Below are positions 38,660-48,126 of a stretch of 64,000 nt of DNA, one piece after another. The stretch comes from Snodgrassella communis. Its GTDB lineage: Bacteria > Pseudomonadota > Gammaproteobacteria > Burkholderiales > Neisseriaceae. A model generated the notes under the pieces. It did no database searches and was not told where the DNA came from. It saw only the letters and a list, made by a program, of their open reading frames with translations. The stretch is taken from NCBI RefSeq assembly GCF_914768045.1, contig NZ_CAJZCD010000003.1, forward strand, positions 62,001-126,000. The letters are read 5' to 3'. The translations under genes were made by a program, and so were the position numbers. Each line of letters starts with the position of its first letter. Within the stretch, counting starts at the first letter, position 1.

Positions 38660-39355
38660 ATTTATCTTCTAATTTAATATTCAGATGCTTAATATGCTAA
38701 CTAGAGTACATAATTATTTACAACAACTTTTTTGTTGATTAATCTTAAGCCAAATCACTTATTCTTATTATTATTTAGCCAGTATTGTTATAGGCTTTAT
38801 CCAACAAGTGCTGTATTTAGACAAAATAAAAAGCTTACTACACAAAAGATAATGTATCAATAAGCTATATTTGTATAAAAACATAATATTAACAAGGATC
38901 TCTGTATTCTATTTTATCGATAATAACTTTAATTATCAATTAAAATAACAGGGAAAGTGAAGAAAAATGGCTATTAATTATAACCGCAGCTACTTTCATG
39001 GTTAGCAGTACACAAGTCACAGACTGTTTGCCCTGCTCAAGAAAAAAGCGGTATTTCTTATTGTGCGGGTATAGAACCTGTTTGCAAGATGGAAGTCTCA
39101 TCGCTTCCAAGCTTATTTGTAAGGTACAAATTAAAAAAGGCATAATCATCATGGTTATGCCTTTTTTTATTAACTGGATAAAGTACAATGATAAAATTTT
39201 AATCTAAATACCTTATATCTAGTACAAAATCTATCCAGAAAATTAAGCAGTCTGTTTCGGGGTTGCCTATTGCATTGGCATGATATTAGTTAGTACCTGA
39301 TGAAGTATTTAAGTACTGAGAATTATTAACCATTCGGCCAAATCATACAGGCAGG
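38660..39355. other. AT-rich spacer with an orphan terminator
   Basis: About 700 nt. Frames at 38940-39207 exist on both strands but lack ribosome sites and look random. The only firm feature is the hairpin at 39133-39168. Confidence 0.5.
39133..39168. terminator. Bidirectional intrinsic terminator without an adjacent gene
   Basis: AAAAAAGGCATAA and TTATGCCTTTTTT form a perfect stem around a 9-nt loop, with A/T-runs allowing termination on either strand. Reading rightward there is no protein gene before it; reading leftward it is 190 nt beyond the HPP gene stop. A GGAAG...CTTCC hairpin lies at 39089-39107. Confidence 0.75.
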
Positions 39356-39907
39356 TTAGTCCACTTTTGATTTTATATTTTTGTTATCCATACCTGAACG
39401 ATAACCCAACCAATAACAAGGCCAATGGGTTCCAGCTCCGATATTATTGACTATTAATGCGACAAGAACCAACAGAACTGAACCTATTAGTACGGGTGTT
39501 ATCAAGAATGAATAATCAGTGATTCCTGACATCATGATAAGAATGGGATTAGCACCCGCTGGGGCATGGACTACACGTAAAAATTGCATTAAAGCAATGG
39601 CTATGCCAACCGCTAATGCTATGGATAGTACTCCATTACCAAATAAATTGATGAACAAAATCCCTACTAAAGCGGAGATAAAATGCCCGCCGATAACACT
39701 TCTTGGCTGGGCTAATGGTGCTTTAGGTACGGCAAATAATAATACACATGTTGCACCAAATGGAGCCATGATTGCTAAAGTACCGCTCCAGTAAGTTATC
39801 AGGAGTAACACGAAAATTCCCAAAGTACCACCAGTAAAACCTCTCAATATCGCTACTGCATTAGGTCTGGGCTGCATGGCCTCTCCCCCTTTAATTTTTG
39901 CTAACAT
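39356..39907 (-). CDS. HPP family membrane protein
   Basis: A 183-residue protein of the HPP family with four to five membrane helices: FTGGTLGIFVLLLITYWSGT, LAIMAPFGATCVLLFAVP, the conserved LAQPRSVIGGHFISALVG and VVHAPAGANPILIMM (the HPPAGA-type signature, here HAPAGA). Plant chloroplast members transport nitrite; bacterial substrates are uncertain. I start at MLAKIKGG, which has AGGAGGAATTC before it. It is divergent from a TetR gene and shares with it a clear palindromic operator. Confidence 0.85.
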   Translation of the reverse strand: MLAKIKGGEAMQPRPNAVAILRGFTGGTLGIFVLLLITYWSGTLAIMAPFGATCVLLFAVPKAPLAQPRSVIGGHFISALVGILFINLFGNGVLSIALAVGIAIALMQFLRVVHAPAGANPILIMMSGITDYSFLITPVLIGSVLLVLVALIVNNIGAGTHWPCYWLGYRSGMDNKNIKSKVD

Positions 39908-39950
39908 GAATTCCTCCTGTAATAAATAAGTAAACATAATTGTTCAAATA

Positions 39951-39988
39951 AATACAATAAGTAAACAACATCGTTTACTTATTGTATT
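39951..39988. promoter_or_regulatory. Palindromic operator between HPP and TetR genes
   Basis: AATACAATAAGTAAAC (39951-39966) is exactly mirrored by GTTTACTTATTGTATT (39973-39988) around AACATC. An additional half-site AATAAGTAAAC lies at 39925-39935, closer to the HPP start. This is the expected layout for a TetR repressor controlling its divergent neighbour and itself. Confidence 0.8.
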
Positions 39989-40079
39989 TTTAAAACCATA
40001 TATGGTCAAATAATATTTATAATTAACCAAAATAGTATTATTGTGATAAAATTAAAAAATATGCTAAAAAGTAAAAATA

Positions 40080-40646
40080 ATGAAATCTGAAATTATTGAT
40101 AAGATACTTACTGCTGCTGAATCACTATTTAATGAATTTGGTTACTGCGCTGTTAGTCTGGAACTGGTTGCAGAACATGCAGGAGTATCAAAACGAACGT
40201 TATATAAATATTTCGGTGACAAAAATGGGCTGGTGAGTAAAGTATTACTTAGGAGGAATGCTTTTTTTAAAAAGTCACTTACAGATGTGATTGCGGTATT
40301 TTCGGAGAAAAAAGATAAAATTAATGCGCTTATTTCATGGCATATCAGGTGGTTTAATGATGACGACTATCGCGGTTGCATGTTTGTGCGTGCTCAGGCT
40401 GAATATGGCAATAGGAGTGAAGAAATATGCTCTATTGTTAGAGAACACAAACAATGGATGCAGGCTTCTATTGCTCAATGGCTGGGTGCAACCGCAGCAT
40501 CTGAGCAGGCGGCTTGCCTGATTATGTTAATACTTGAAGGTATGATCGCCTACACATCAGTTTTTGGTGTTAAGGAACATGATTTTGAACGAGAAAAGAT
40601 ATATATATATGATATAGTTGACGCTATTGGTAACGCTAATGCATAA
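40080..40646 (+). CDS. TetR family transcriptional regulator
   Basis: A 188-residue regulator. The N-terminal helix-turn-helix is ILTAAESLFNEFGYCAVSLELVAEHAGVSKRTLYKYFGDKNGLVSKVL (residues 9-56), a textbook TetR DNA-binding domain. The C-terminal ligand domain is helical (CLIMLILEGMIAYTSVF). The ribosome site is weak. It is divergently placed against the HPP gene, with the 16-bp palindrome in between, so it most likely represses that transporter. Confidence 0.92.
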   Translation: MKSEIIDKILTAAESLFNEFGYCAVSLELVAEHAGVSKRTLYKYFGDKNGLVSKVLLRRNAFFKKSLTDVIAVFSEKKDKINALISWHIRWFNDDDYRGCMFVRAQAEYGNRSEEICSIVREHKQWMQASIAQWLGATAASEQAACLIMLILEGMIAYTSVFGVKEHDFEREKIYIYDIVDAIGNANA

Positions 40647-40938
40647 AATCCTGAATAGCCGTTTATCTGTCTAATCGTCAATTTTGTGGAGATGTGATTT
40701 TAAATCAGCAATGGGTGTGTTCTGCACATTTTGAAATCAGCTGATAGTACGCTTTTCTAGTTTTATATTGGCGAGCCTATTTTTAGCTGTTGGCTATATT
40801 GTTTCATGGGTGTGCTTGCCAATATAAGATTCTGAACAGGTAAATTCTGATTCACCCTGAACAACTCTTGTAAAATAAATACATTAATATTTAATTGCTT
40901 ATATTTTAATTAAGCATTCAGGGTAGGAATATTTTTTA

Positions 40939-41574
40939 TTATTCAGCCAGTAACGCTGGAAACAGCCGCTCAATCCACTGGCGCAGCAAAATCAGTTTGC
41001 CATGAAAAAAATGGCCGGAGCCGGGCACAACCAGTACAGGTAAATCCTGCGCCTCTGCCCAGTTCATGCTGTTTTGCAATGGTACAACTTCGTCTTTTTC
41101 ACCGTGAATCAGCAAGGTAGTGGCTGGATTGTAGGCATTGGGCGCATCAACAGGATACATGCCGATTGCCGGCCCCATCAGCAGTAAAGCATCCGGACGG
41201 GCAGTTAAGGCGCTGAATAAGGCAACATAGCCGCCAAAGGAAAAGCCGGACAACACCAGTTTGTTCACTTCTGGATGCTGGGAACGGGCAAAATCAACTA
41301 CAGCAAGGCAGTCTGCTACTTCACCGCGGCCATAATCATGCTCGCCGTCGCTGTTGCCCACACCGCGCAGATTGGGCAGATAACAGTGAAAGCCCAGAGT
41401 GGTCAGCGCTTTGGCAGCAGTCTGTACGACTTTGTTGGTATTCAGTCCGCCCTGTAATGGGTTAGGATGATTAATCACGGCCACACCACGGGCGGTGCCC
41501 TGTGCCGGTAAATATATGGTTTCCAGCCGTCCTGCCGGCCCGTTAATCCAGATGTTGGGTTGTTGCTTTAGCAT
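40939..41574 (-). CDS. Alpha/beta hydrolase (dienelactone-hydrolase-like)
   Basis: A 211-residue alpha/beta hydrolase. The nucleophile elbow is LSGFSFGGYVALF (Ser about residue 114), the acid is in LLIHGEKDEVVPLQ and the catalytic His in VPGSGHFFHGKL. NHPNPLQGGLNTNKVVQTAAKAL near the N-terminus matches the YcjY/UPF-type esterase-like family often annotated as alpha/beta hydrolase. The substrate is unknown. It is followed upstream on the same strand by a ferredoxin gene 5 nt away, so the two are co-transcribed. Confidence 0.85.
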   Translation of the reverse strand: MLKQQPNIWINGPAGRLETIYLPAQGTARGVAVINHPNPLQGGLNTNKVVQTAAKALTTLGFHCYLPNLRGVGNSDGEHDYGRGEVADCLAVVDFARSQHPEVNKLVLSGFSFGGYVALFSALTARPDALLLMGPAIGMYPVDAPNAYNPATTLLIHGEKDEVVPLQNSMNWAEAQDLPVLVVPGSGHFFHGKLILLRQWIERLFPALLAE

Positions 41575-41579
41575 CGGGT

Positions 41580-41915
41580 TTACTCACTACTTTCGGGTTT
41601 ATCCATTAATAAACGGGTAACGACTCGGTCATTAGCCAGTTCTTCATCAAGAATTTCCTGTAAATCACTTTCGTCTACATAGGTATACCAGCGACCTTGC
41701 GGATACAGTACCATAACTGGCCCTTCATCACAGCGTCCGAGGCAGCCGGCACTGCTGATGCGCAGTTTACCTACGCCCATCAGTCCCATTGCTTTGGCAT
41801 GGCCTTTGAGGTAATCGACTGCATCGGCACCGACGTTATTGTCACCGCAGCTCTGGCGGCAAGGGTTATCACGGCGATTGGTGCAGACAAACAGATGTTT
41901 GGCATAATAACTCAC
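41580..41915 (-). CDS. Thioredoxin-like [2Fe-2S] ferredoxin
   Basis: A 111-residue ferredoxin of the shethna/thioredoxin-fold type: KHLFVCTNRRDNPCRQSCG near the N-terminus and SSAGCLGRCDEGPVMVLYP supply the four cluster cysteines (C..., C in the first motif, and CLGRC). WYTYVDESDLQEILDEEL is the usual C-terminus. It is a likely small electron carrier in the cytoplasm. It lies between the hydrolase and the spermidine-synthase-like gene on the minus strand. Confidence 0.85.
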   Translation of the reverse strand: MSYYAKHLFVCTNRRDNPCRQSCGDNNVGADAVDYLKGHAKAMGLMGVGKLRISSAGCLGRCDEGPVMVLYPQGRWYTYVDESDLQEILDEELANDRVVTRLLMDKPESSE

Positions 41916-41983
41916 GGGTTTTCCTTTATTCTTTCTGCCTGTTTACGCTGACAGGGCGAGTTGCCGCGCCAGCGTGAGGTTAT

Positions 41984-42781
41984 TTAATCATTAAATGACA
42001 GCGGACGATTGCTGTGTACCTGCTGAGCTTTTATGGCAGCCAGCATGGCGGGTAAGTCCAGATTAAACTGGCTGGCGCGTTGCCCGGCACGTTTTTTCAG
42101 CTTATCCCAGTCGCGCAGTGTTGGCTGCTGCTGAAAGGCCAGTACGGCAATATTGCCATGAGTTTCTGCCGGCACCATCAACACTCGGTTGTCAAATACT
42201 TCGCGCAGACGGCGTACAAAGGTTTGAAAACGTTTGTCACCCTGCCACCAGTTGGTGACAAAAATGCCTTGTTCACTGAGTGCCTGACGGCAATCAGCAA
42301 AAAATGGTTCCGCTACCAGACTGTCTATAATCTGCTCACCATCAAAGCCATCTACCAGAATGATGTCGGTATTGCCGCGTAATACTTTGATGTATTCGGC
42401 ACCGTCGTCTTCGATAATTTCGAATTTTTCACCTTCAAACGGCAATTCAAACATGCTGCGCGCAATGCTGATGACCTGCGGATTGATATCAACAGCAGTT
42501 TGGCGGGTATCAGGCAGATAGGCATCAATCCAGCGTGCAAATGAACCACCGCCCAATCCGATCTGGGTAATATGTTGCGGCATATCATCGGCAAACAGCA
42601 GCCAAGCCATCATGGCACGGCTGTATGATAGAACCAGCTCGGCCGGATTATCTACATTCATTGAGCTTTGAATGGTAGGGGTACCCAGATGCAAAGAACG
42701 GATATTACCTGATTCGGATATGCCCACTTCCGGTAACTCATGGCGGGCAGGTCGTAAACGGCGATAAGGATGTTGTGGCAT
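41984..42781 (-). CDS. Spermidine-synthase-like aminopropyltransferase
   Basis: A 265-residue SpeE-family methyltransferase-fold protein. SAM-type motifs: ITQIGLGGGSFARWI, TAVDINPQVISIARSMF, FEIIEDDGAEYIKVLRGNTDIILVDGFDG. I start at MPQHPYRRLR, with GGAAA 6 nt upstream; two ATGs just before also fit. The gatekeeper loop usually seen in true spermidine synthases (DGxxQ before the Rossmann part) is replaced by ESGNIRSLHLGTPTIQSSM, so the polyamine substrate is uncertain. No speD decarboxylase is adjacent. Confidence 0.75.
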   Translation of the reverse strand: MPQHPYRRLRPARHELPEVGISESGNIRSLHLGTPTIQSSMNVDNPAELVLSYSRAMMAWLLFADDMPQHITQIGLGGGSFARWIDAYLPDTRQTAVDINPQVISIARSMFELPFEGEKFEIIEDDGAEYIKVLRGNTDIILVDGFDGEQIIDSLVAEPFFADCRQALSEQGIFVTNWWQGDKRFQTFVRRLREVFDNRVLMVPAETHGNIAVLAFQQQPTLRDWDKLKKRAGQRASQFNLDLPAMLAAIKAQQVHSNRPLSFND

Positions 42782-43056
42782 GGTGGTTTCCATCATCAGA
42801 TAATATGGTGTTGCTGGTGCCTGTCTGGTAATCGAATATGCGCCCAGCTACGTCTGTTTATCCTCATTAGCTTTAGTCAGCAGAATATCAGTAACCTGCT
42901 ACTCAAGCTAATATTGGAGGTAAATAAGCCAGTGCTGTCATGCAGGGAGCTACTGGCAAAAACAGTCTCACTGTTCTGAACAGCTTAAATTTAACAGTAC
43001 GAATAGTGAGGCCTGTTGAGGCATATTATATATGTATGGCAGGATTTATGTTTTAT
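42782..43056. other. Spacer, nothing recognised
   Basis: About 275 nt upstream of the spermidine-synthase-like gene, reaching into the dead nitroreductase. I see no separate gene. Confidence 0.5.
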
Positions 43057-43795
43057 TTAAAGAGCACAAAAATCCTGCTTGTGAATGATGTCTAATATAT
43101 TGCCACGTTTGTAATGTGTATTTGATAAATTACTGGCTATTTGGGTGGTAAATGAATCAATACGCTGGTTGCTGTCGCTTACGCCGTAATAAGTTTGCAC
43201 AATTTTATTGTATTCAGCAAAATCGGCCACAGTGAATAGATTCCGATAATGATGTTATTCAAATGAACACGTTACCAGTGGCAGGCGGGATTTACGTTCA
43301 GGCATCTGAGCAGGAATGCCTATCTGCATGGCCACCAGAGGAAAAGTCAGTTTGGGCAGTTTTAGTATCTGGATAAGCGGACGGATATCGTTCTGAATAC
43401 TGCTCAGGTATACACAACCAATTCCATGCTTTCGGCAGCAATTATCACGCTTTGTGTGGCAATTATCGCTTCTTGCACGCCCTGAATAAAAATATCGGTG
43501 CTGATGCCAAGCCAAGCTGGTTGCAGATACGATGGTTACGATATAAATCAACCACAAAAACCTGCAAATTACTTTTCGTTCCTACATATTGCTAATGACA
43601 GATGCCGCGAATCTGTTCACGTAATTGTAAATCTGTAACACGGATAATAGAACATTGCGGTGAGAAATGCGATGTAGCTGCGTTGCGCGCAATTTCCATC
43701 AGGCGTGTATATTGCTCGGTTGTGAATGGCTGGTCTTTGAAATTTCGTACAGTGCGCCGTTATAACAATAATTCTTCTGTTACAGATATATTCAT
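43057..43795 (-). pseudogene. Dead nfsA-type NADPH nitroreductase
   Basis: Read on the minus strand from ATG 43795 the pieces spell an NfsA-family flavoprotein: RRTVRNFKDQPFTTEQYTRL and EIARNAATSHFSPQCSIIRV, then LQVFVVDLYRNHRICNQLGL, GCVYLSSIQNDIRPLIQIL, PLVAMQIGIPAQMPERKSRLPL, and a C-terminal YYGVSDSNQRIDSFTTQIAS. Breaks: in-frame TAA after 11 codons, in-frame TAG after ICH, a frameshift in the ASAPIF region, another near ESMELVV/GIGCVY, and one before the C-terminal part. The stop is at 43057-43059. Nearly the full length is preserved, so inactivation is recent. Confidence 0.88.
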
Positions 43796-44177
43796 TACTT
43801 TTTCTTTAAAAAATGGTCTGTATTCAGTAAATGTCAATGGACTCAATCTGCCTGAATGCAGATAAAAGAATACCAGCGCGAAGCCGGTTAGCACTGGTAT
43901 GGTTTCAAACAGATACTTATTGCTAAAGCATAATTTGTGCTATCAATTCAGGATTAATAATAAAGTATGCCCGGTATATTGATAATGCCAGTCTGGTTAA
44001 GGTGTCATTTCTTAGAAGAAGATCAATAATGAAATCATAAATTCAGAATTGATAGATTAGTTAATAATCTTTGCCTTTATTGATGCTTACTCGCACCAAT
44101 GGCTTCTAAAAGTTTAATTTCAGATAGGTATTAAAGTTTAGAGCAGTTGTAACTGAACAATCTGCCTGCTGTCCTGA
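43796..44177. other. Spacer downstream of purC, nothing recognised
   Basis: About 380 nt between the dead nitroreductase and the purC stop. I see no gene, tRNA or clear terminator. Confidence 0.5.
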
Positions 44178-45047
44178 CTAAGATGACACGCCTGCAAGTA
44201 AATGTAGTGCCTCCTGATATTTAGCCAGTGTTCTGGCAATAATATCGGCCGGTACTTGCGGTGCTGGCGGTTGTTTGTTCCAGCCGGATGCCACCAGCCA
44301 GTCTCGGATAAACTGTTTGTCAAATGAAGGTGAATTGGTACCAACCTGATAGTTATCTACTGACCAGAAACGACTGGAATCCGGAGTAAGCACTTCATCC
44401 ATTAAGGTTAAAGTACCATTCTCATCCAAGCCGAATTCGAATTTGGTATCAGCAATAATGATGCCTTTACTGCGGGCATAAGTAGCCGCTTCGGTATACA
44501 GCTCAATGGCTTTGGCGCTTACCTGTCTGGTGAGTTCTTCTCCCAGCAGTGCGGTGCATTGTGCCAGACTGATGTTTTCATCATGGTCACCCACGGCAGC
44601 TTTGCTGGACGGGGTAAAAATCACTTCCGGCAACTGCTCGGCTTCACGCAGACCGGCCGGTAACTGAATCCCACAGACAGCACCTGTAGACTGATAATCA
44701 CGCCAGCCACTGCCAGAAAGATAACCGCGGACGATGGCTTCGATTTTCAGTGGCGTCAATTTCTTCACTACTACCGCGCGTTTGGCAATTTTATCTGCCT
44801 GCTGGCTTGGAAGCACATCGTACACTGTTTCGCCAGTAAAATGGTTAGGCATGATATGTTGCAGTTTTTTAAACCAGAAGTTGGATATCTGGGTAAGAAT
44901 TTCACCTTTTCCTGTTATAGGTTCAGGTAAAATTACATCAAAAGCTGATAAGCGATCAGTGGCTACCATCAGCATGCGCTGCTCGTCAATTGCATACAGA
45001 TCGCGTACTTTACCCGAATATATTTTCTTTAGTGCCAGCTCACTCAT
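44178..45047 (-). CDS. purC: SAICAR synthetase
   Basis: A 289-residue enzyme adding aspartate to CAIR in purine synthesis. It starts [20 protein letters not shown] with the KVRDLY signature; later [22 protein letters not shown] and [16 protein letters not shown]-type sequence ([15 protein letters not shown]) are present. The length is that of the longer bacterial/yeast-like PurC form. It is transcribed alone from a divergent spacer facing the YqjD-type operon. Confidence 0.96.
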   Translation of the reverse strand: MSELALKKIYSGKVRDLYAIDEQRMLMVATDRLSAFDVILPEPITGKGEILTQISNFWFKKLQHIMPNHFTGETVYDVLPSQQADKIAKRAVVVKKLTPLKIEAIVRGYLSGSGWRDYQSTGAVCGIQLPAGLREAEQLPEVIFTPSSKAAVGDHDENISLAQCTALLGEELTRQVSAKAIELYTEAATYARSKGIIIADTKFEFGLDENGTLTLMDEVLTPDSSRFWSVDNYQVGTNSPSFDKQFIRDWLVASGWNKQPPAPQVPADIIARTLAKYQEALHLLAGVSS

Positions 45048-45270
45048 TATCCATTCCCATCAAAACGGTTAATTGCTAATAGTTCAATATCTGTGCAAAA
45101 ACATATCCTTGTGCTAAGGTAGTCTTTGTGTAACAGATGTTAGCAGCCAATAATTATTTTAACCGATATTGCACCTAAACTGGCAGTCTGTTTGCTGCAC
45201 GACTGAGGTTAAGTTAGCTGCTGACTTTGATGTTGTCGATATTTTCACGCCACTTGTTAGGAGAATTGTT

Positions 45271-45585
45271 ATGGCTGATTTTGATTCCCAAAAAAAAGAT
45301 TTAATGAAAGAAGTACGTTCAGTGCTGGATGAAGTTGAAGATTTATATGAAAACGCCAGTGATAATGGTTCAGATCAGGCCAAGGAGCTGAAAGATCAGC
45401 TGCGCAAGAAATTAGGTAATACCAAATCCAAACTGAGCGATCTGGAAAGCACGCTGGCCGATAAAGCCCGTGCTACAGCCGAACGCACAGATGAGCTGGT
45501 ACGTGAACAACCCTATTACGCTATGGGTATTGCTGCTGCGGCTGGTTTGATTGCCGGCATTATGCTCGGACGCTGTAAGCGCTAA
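45271..45585 (+). CDS. YqjD/ElaB-like membrane-anchored ribosome-associated protein (DUF883)
   Basis: A 104-residue protein: a long charged helical domain (KKDLMKEVRSVLDEVEDLYENASDNG...LRKKLGNTKSKLSDLESTLADKARATAERTD) and a C-terminal TM helix (YYAMGIAAAAGLIAGIMLGRC) ending RCKR. This is the ElaB/YqjD/YgaM architecture, whose members bind stationary-phase ribosomes and anchor them to the inner membrane. I start at ATG 45271 with TTAGGAGA upstream. It is first in a YqjD-YqjE-YqjK-like operon. Confidence 0.88.
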   Translation: MADFDSQKKDLMKEVRSVLDEVEDLYENASDNGSDQAKELKDQLRKKLGNTKSKLSDLESTLADKARATAERTDELVREQPYYAMGIAAAAGLIAGIMLGRCKR

Positions 45586-45670
45586 ACCTGCCTATACAGG
45601 CTACATTCAGGCAATCTGGTAACTATACCGCTTGCCTGAATATGATTCACTCTTTAACGGATACCATTGC

Positions 45671-46078
45671 ATGAGTTTAGGTAATCTTGGCCGCGATTTA
45701 CGCAAGCTGAAAATCTGGCTGACATACGGTAGTGAGTTATTATGGATTCGTGTACGTATGCTGCGTCTGGATGCCATTGCCCAGCTACAAAGTATTATTA
45801 CTTTGCTGGTGCTTATCATGCTGGCCGGATTAATGTTTTTTCTGGGTTTTATCAGTCTGTTGTTCGGTCTGAATACCCTGCTCACACCACAGGCCAAAAT
45901 ATGGGTGTTTTTTGGCATCGCCATATTGTTTCTGCTGTTAATCCTGCTTATGTCTATTGCGATTATTAAGTTACTACGCAAACAAAGTCAGTTTATGACT
46001 GAAACACTGGCCGCCATAAATGAAGACATCAATTATCTCAAACATACCAGTGATACCAAAGGTAATGGAGAACATTGA
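45671..46078 (+). CDS. YqjE-like phage-holin-fold membrane protein (DUF1469)
   Basis: A 135-residue protein with two adjacent TM helices (IITLLVLIMLAGLMFFLGFISLLFG; IWVFFGIAILFLLLILLMSIAI) flanked by amphipathic helices, the DUF1469/YqjE pattern. The start is ATG 45671. It lies 85 nt after the YqjD-like gene and overlaps or abuts the YqjK-like gene, so the three are one envelope-stress-type operon; in E. coli yqjCDEK is also clustered. Confidence 0.85.
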   Translation: MSLGNLGRDLRKLKIWLTYGSELLWIRVRMLRLDAIAQLQSIITLLVLIMLAGLMFFLGFISLLFGLNTLLTPQAKIWVFFGIAILFLLLILLMSIAIIKLLRKQSQFMTETLAAINEDINYLKHTSDTKGNGEH

Positions 46079-46080
46079 AT

Positions 46081-46377
46081 ATGAGTAAATTCAGTAAGCT
46101 GAATATAGCCCAGCAACGCGAACTGCTAGACCTACAGGCACAAGGTGCACGATTAAAATTACTAGCTGAACAACTTAAAAATGGTCACAATCCTACCAAG
46201 TCAAACCTGTGGCAGCGTTCATTGAATATCGTGGACAAAATTCCGGCCGGTGGTTTGGCACTGAAGCTGGCCAGTAAACCAAAACGCTGGCGTAATAAAA
46301 TACTGGTAGGTGCGTTGTTGACTGCGGCCACGCTGATGGCCAATAAAATCAATCAGTCTATACGCAATCGGTCTTAA
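46081..46377 (+). CDS. YqjK-like protein
   Basis: A 98-residue protein of the YqjK position: a helical charged N-terminus (NIAQQRELLDLQAQGARLKLLAEQLK), a basic middle (SKPKRWRNK) and one weak C-terminal hydrophobic segment (ILVGALLTAATLMANKI). I take ATG 46081 with GGAG 10 nt upstream; a TTG two codons earlier overlaps the preceding stop. It is the last gene of the operon, before a shared terminator. Confidence 0.75.
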   Translation: MSKFSKLNIAQQRELLDLQAQGARLKLLAEQLKNGHNPTKSNLWQRSLNIVDKIPAGGLALKLASKPKRWRNKILVGALLTAATLMANKINQSIRNRS

Positions 46378-46431
46378 GTTGATAAAAAATATGATGAATG
46401 GTGGCAGATATGTAATTTGTCGCATTCGAAA

Positions 46432-46466
46432 ACAAAAGCCTGTTACGACCAGTAACAGGCTTTTGT
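46432..46466. terminator. Bidirectional terminator between YqjK-like gene and dapD
   Basis: ACAAAAGCCTGTTAC and GTAACAGGCTTTTGT form a perfect 15-bp stem with a 5-nt loop, serving the converging YqjK-like and dapD transcripts. Confidence 0.93.
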
Positions 46467-46487
46467 TTACTGTAAACAGATTGAAAA

Positions 46488-47306
46488 TTAAACACCACGC
46501 AATAATTCATTCACGCTGGTTTTGGCGCGGGTTTTGGCATCCACTTTTTTCACAATCACAGCACAGTACAGGCTATGGCTGCCGTCTTTGGCCGGCAGGC
46601 TGCCAGACACGACCACAGAACCGGCAGGCACGCGACCATAAGTAATTTCACCGCTTTCGCGATCATAGATTTTAGTGGACTGGCTAATAAAAACACCCAT
46701 AGAAATCACACTGCCCTCTTCGACAACTACCCCTTCAACGATTTCAGAACGGGCACCGATAAAACAGTTGTCTTCAATAATGGTGGGGGAAGCTTGCAAA
46801 GGTTCCAGTACGCCACCAATTCCCACGCCGCCACTGAGGTGAACATGTTTGCCAATCTGAGCACAGGAACCTACAGTTGCCCATGTATCTACCATGGTGC
46901 CTTCATCAACAAACGCACCAATGTTTACAAATGAAGGCATCAGCACCACGTTCTTACCGATATGGCTGCCGGCACGTACTACCGCACCCGGCACGGCACG
47001 AAAACCGGCTTGTTGAAAATCTGCCGCGCCCCAGCCAGCAAATTTGGTGGGCACTTTGTCAAAATAGCGGTTTACAGCATCATCGGTAACCACATTGTCA
47101 CTGATACGGAATGACAGTAACACTGCTTTTTTCGCCCATTCATTTACCTGCCATTGATTGCCCTGTTTTTCAGCCACGCGCAGGCGACCACTATCCAGTT
47201 GTTGCAAAGTTTCTGCTACTGCTTCTTTTACTTCCGCAGTAACAGAAGCCGGGGTAATTTCGGCACGATTTTCAAAAGCAGTTTCAATTACTTGTTGTAA
47301 AGACAT
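46488..47306 (-). CDS. dapD: Tetrahydrodipicolinate N-succinyltransferase
   Basis: A 272-residue left-handed beta-helix acyltransferase of the succinylase branch of diaminopimelate/lysine synthesis. The hexapeptide repeats are visible in [65 protein letters not shown], with [30 protein letters not shown] as the catalytic part. It stands at the end of a minus-strand run with aat and fur. Confidence 0.97.
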   Translation of the reverse strand: MSLQQVIETAFENRAEITPASVTAEVKEAVAETLQQLDSGRLRVAEKQGNQWQVNEWAKKAVLLSFRISDNVVTDDAVNRYFDKVPTKFAGWGAADFQQAGFRAVPGAVVRAGSHIGKNVVLMPSFVNIGAFVDEGTMVDTWATVGSCAQIGKHVHLSGGVGIGGVLEPLQASPTIIEDNCFIGARSEIVEGVVVEEGSVISMGVFISQSTKIYDRESGEITYGRVPAGSVVVSGSLPAKDGSHSLYCAVIVKKVDAKTRAKTSVNELLRGV

Positions 47307-47321
47307 AAAGTATTCCTATAA

Positions 47322-48104
47322 TCATTGAATCAGGTCAAAGTTGTTGCCGGATAAGGGGACGACACCATTGTCGGCCAGTATCTGTGGTTTAACCGGCTGT
47401 AGTAGTGGCTGTGCATTAAACTGACGCAGACAGGCAATAAAATCAGTAAATGGAATTTCCCGTGCACCAAAACTGGCCAAATGACTGGTATACACCTGAC
47501 AGTCAATCAGCGGCACACCTTGCTGCTGCAAATAACGTACTGCATGTACAAAAGCAATTTTAGAAGCATCGCTAGCATGGGCAAACATGGATTCTCCATA
47601 AAATATCTGCCCGAGCAGCACGCCATACAAACCACCGGCCAGAAAGACCTGCCCGTCTGCATTCTGATACCAGCATTCAAACGAACATGCATGATGCTGT
47701 TGGTGCAGTGCGTAATACGCCTGCTGCATTTGCGGCACCAGCCAAGTGCCGTTCTGGCCATTACGTGGCGTTTGCGCACAATTGGCAATTACCTGCCTGA
47801 AAGCAAAATTCATCGTTACCGCGTAGGGTTTATTGCGCAGATTTTTCGCCAGTGAACGGCTGATTTTCAATTCGGTTGGAAATAGCACCATCCGCTGTGC
47901 AAATGCCCACCACATGATTGGTTCATCAGGCGCATACCATGGAAAAATACCTTGCCGGTACGCAGCCAGTATTCGTGCCGGATTTAAATCGCCACCAATG
48001 GCTACCAGCCCGTTACGCTGACGTTGTGCAGCTACAATATCAGGGAAATCCAGACTTTCACTGTCTAGCACCGGAATACATGACGGGTATTCAGGCTCGC
48101 TCAT
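47322..48104 (-). CDS. aat: Leucyl/phenylalanyl-tRNA-protein transferase
   Basis: A 260-residue N-end-rule enzyme adding Leu/Phe to proteins with N-terminal Arg or Lys, marking them for ClpAP. Signatures: GLVAIGGDLNPARILAAYRQGIFPWY, IMWWAFAQRMVLFP, ECWYQNADGQVFLAGGLYGVLLGQIFYGESMFAHASDASKIAF and LIDCQVYTSHLASFGAREIPF. It lies 15 nt before dapD, so the two share a transcript. Confidence 0.97.
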   Translation of the reverse strand: MSEPEYPSCIPVLDSESLDFPDIVAAQRQRNGLVAIGGDLNPARILAAYRQGIFPWYAPDEPIMWWAFAQRMVLFPTELKISRSLAKNLRNKPYAVTMNFAFRQVIANCAQTPRNGQNGTWLVPQMQQAYYALHQQHHACSFECWYQNADGQVFLAGGLYGVLLGQIFYGESMFAHASDASKIAFVHAVRYLQQQGVPLIDCQVYTSHLASFGAREIPFTDFIACLRQFNAQPLLQPVKPQILADNGVVPLSGNNFDLIQ

Positions 48105-48126
48105 GCCTATATTTCCTGCCCGTTAC

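Noticed and set aside
38940-39207. Overlapping 69- and 82-codon ORFs on both strands around the orphan terminator
   Set aside because: They run through the terminator hairpin and are mirror images of low-complexity sequence; no ribosome site.
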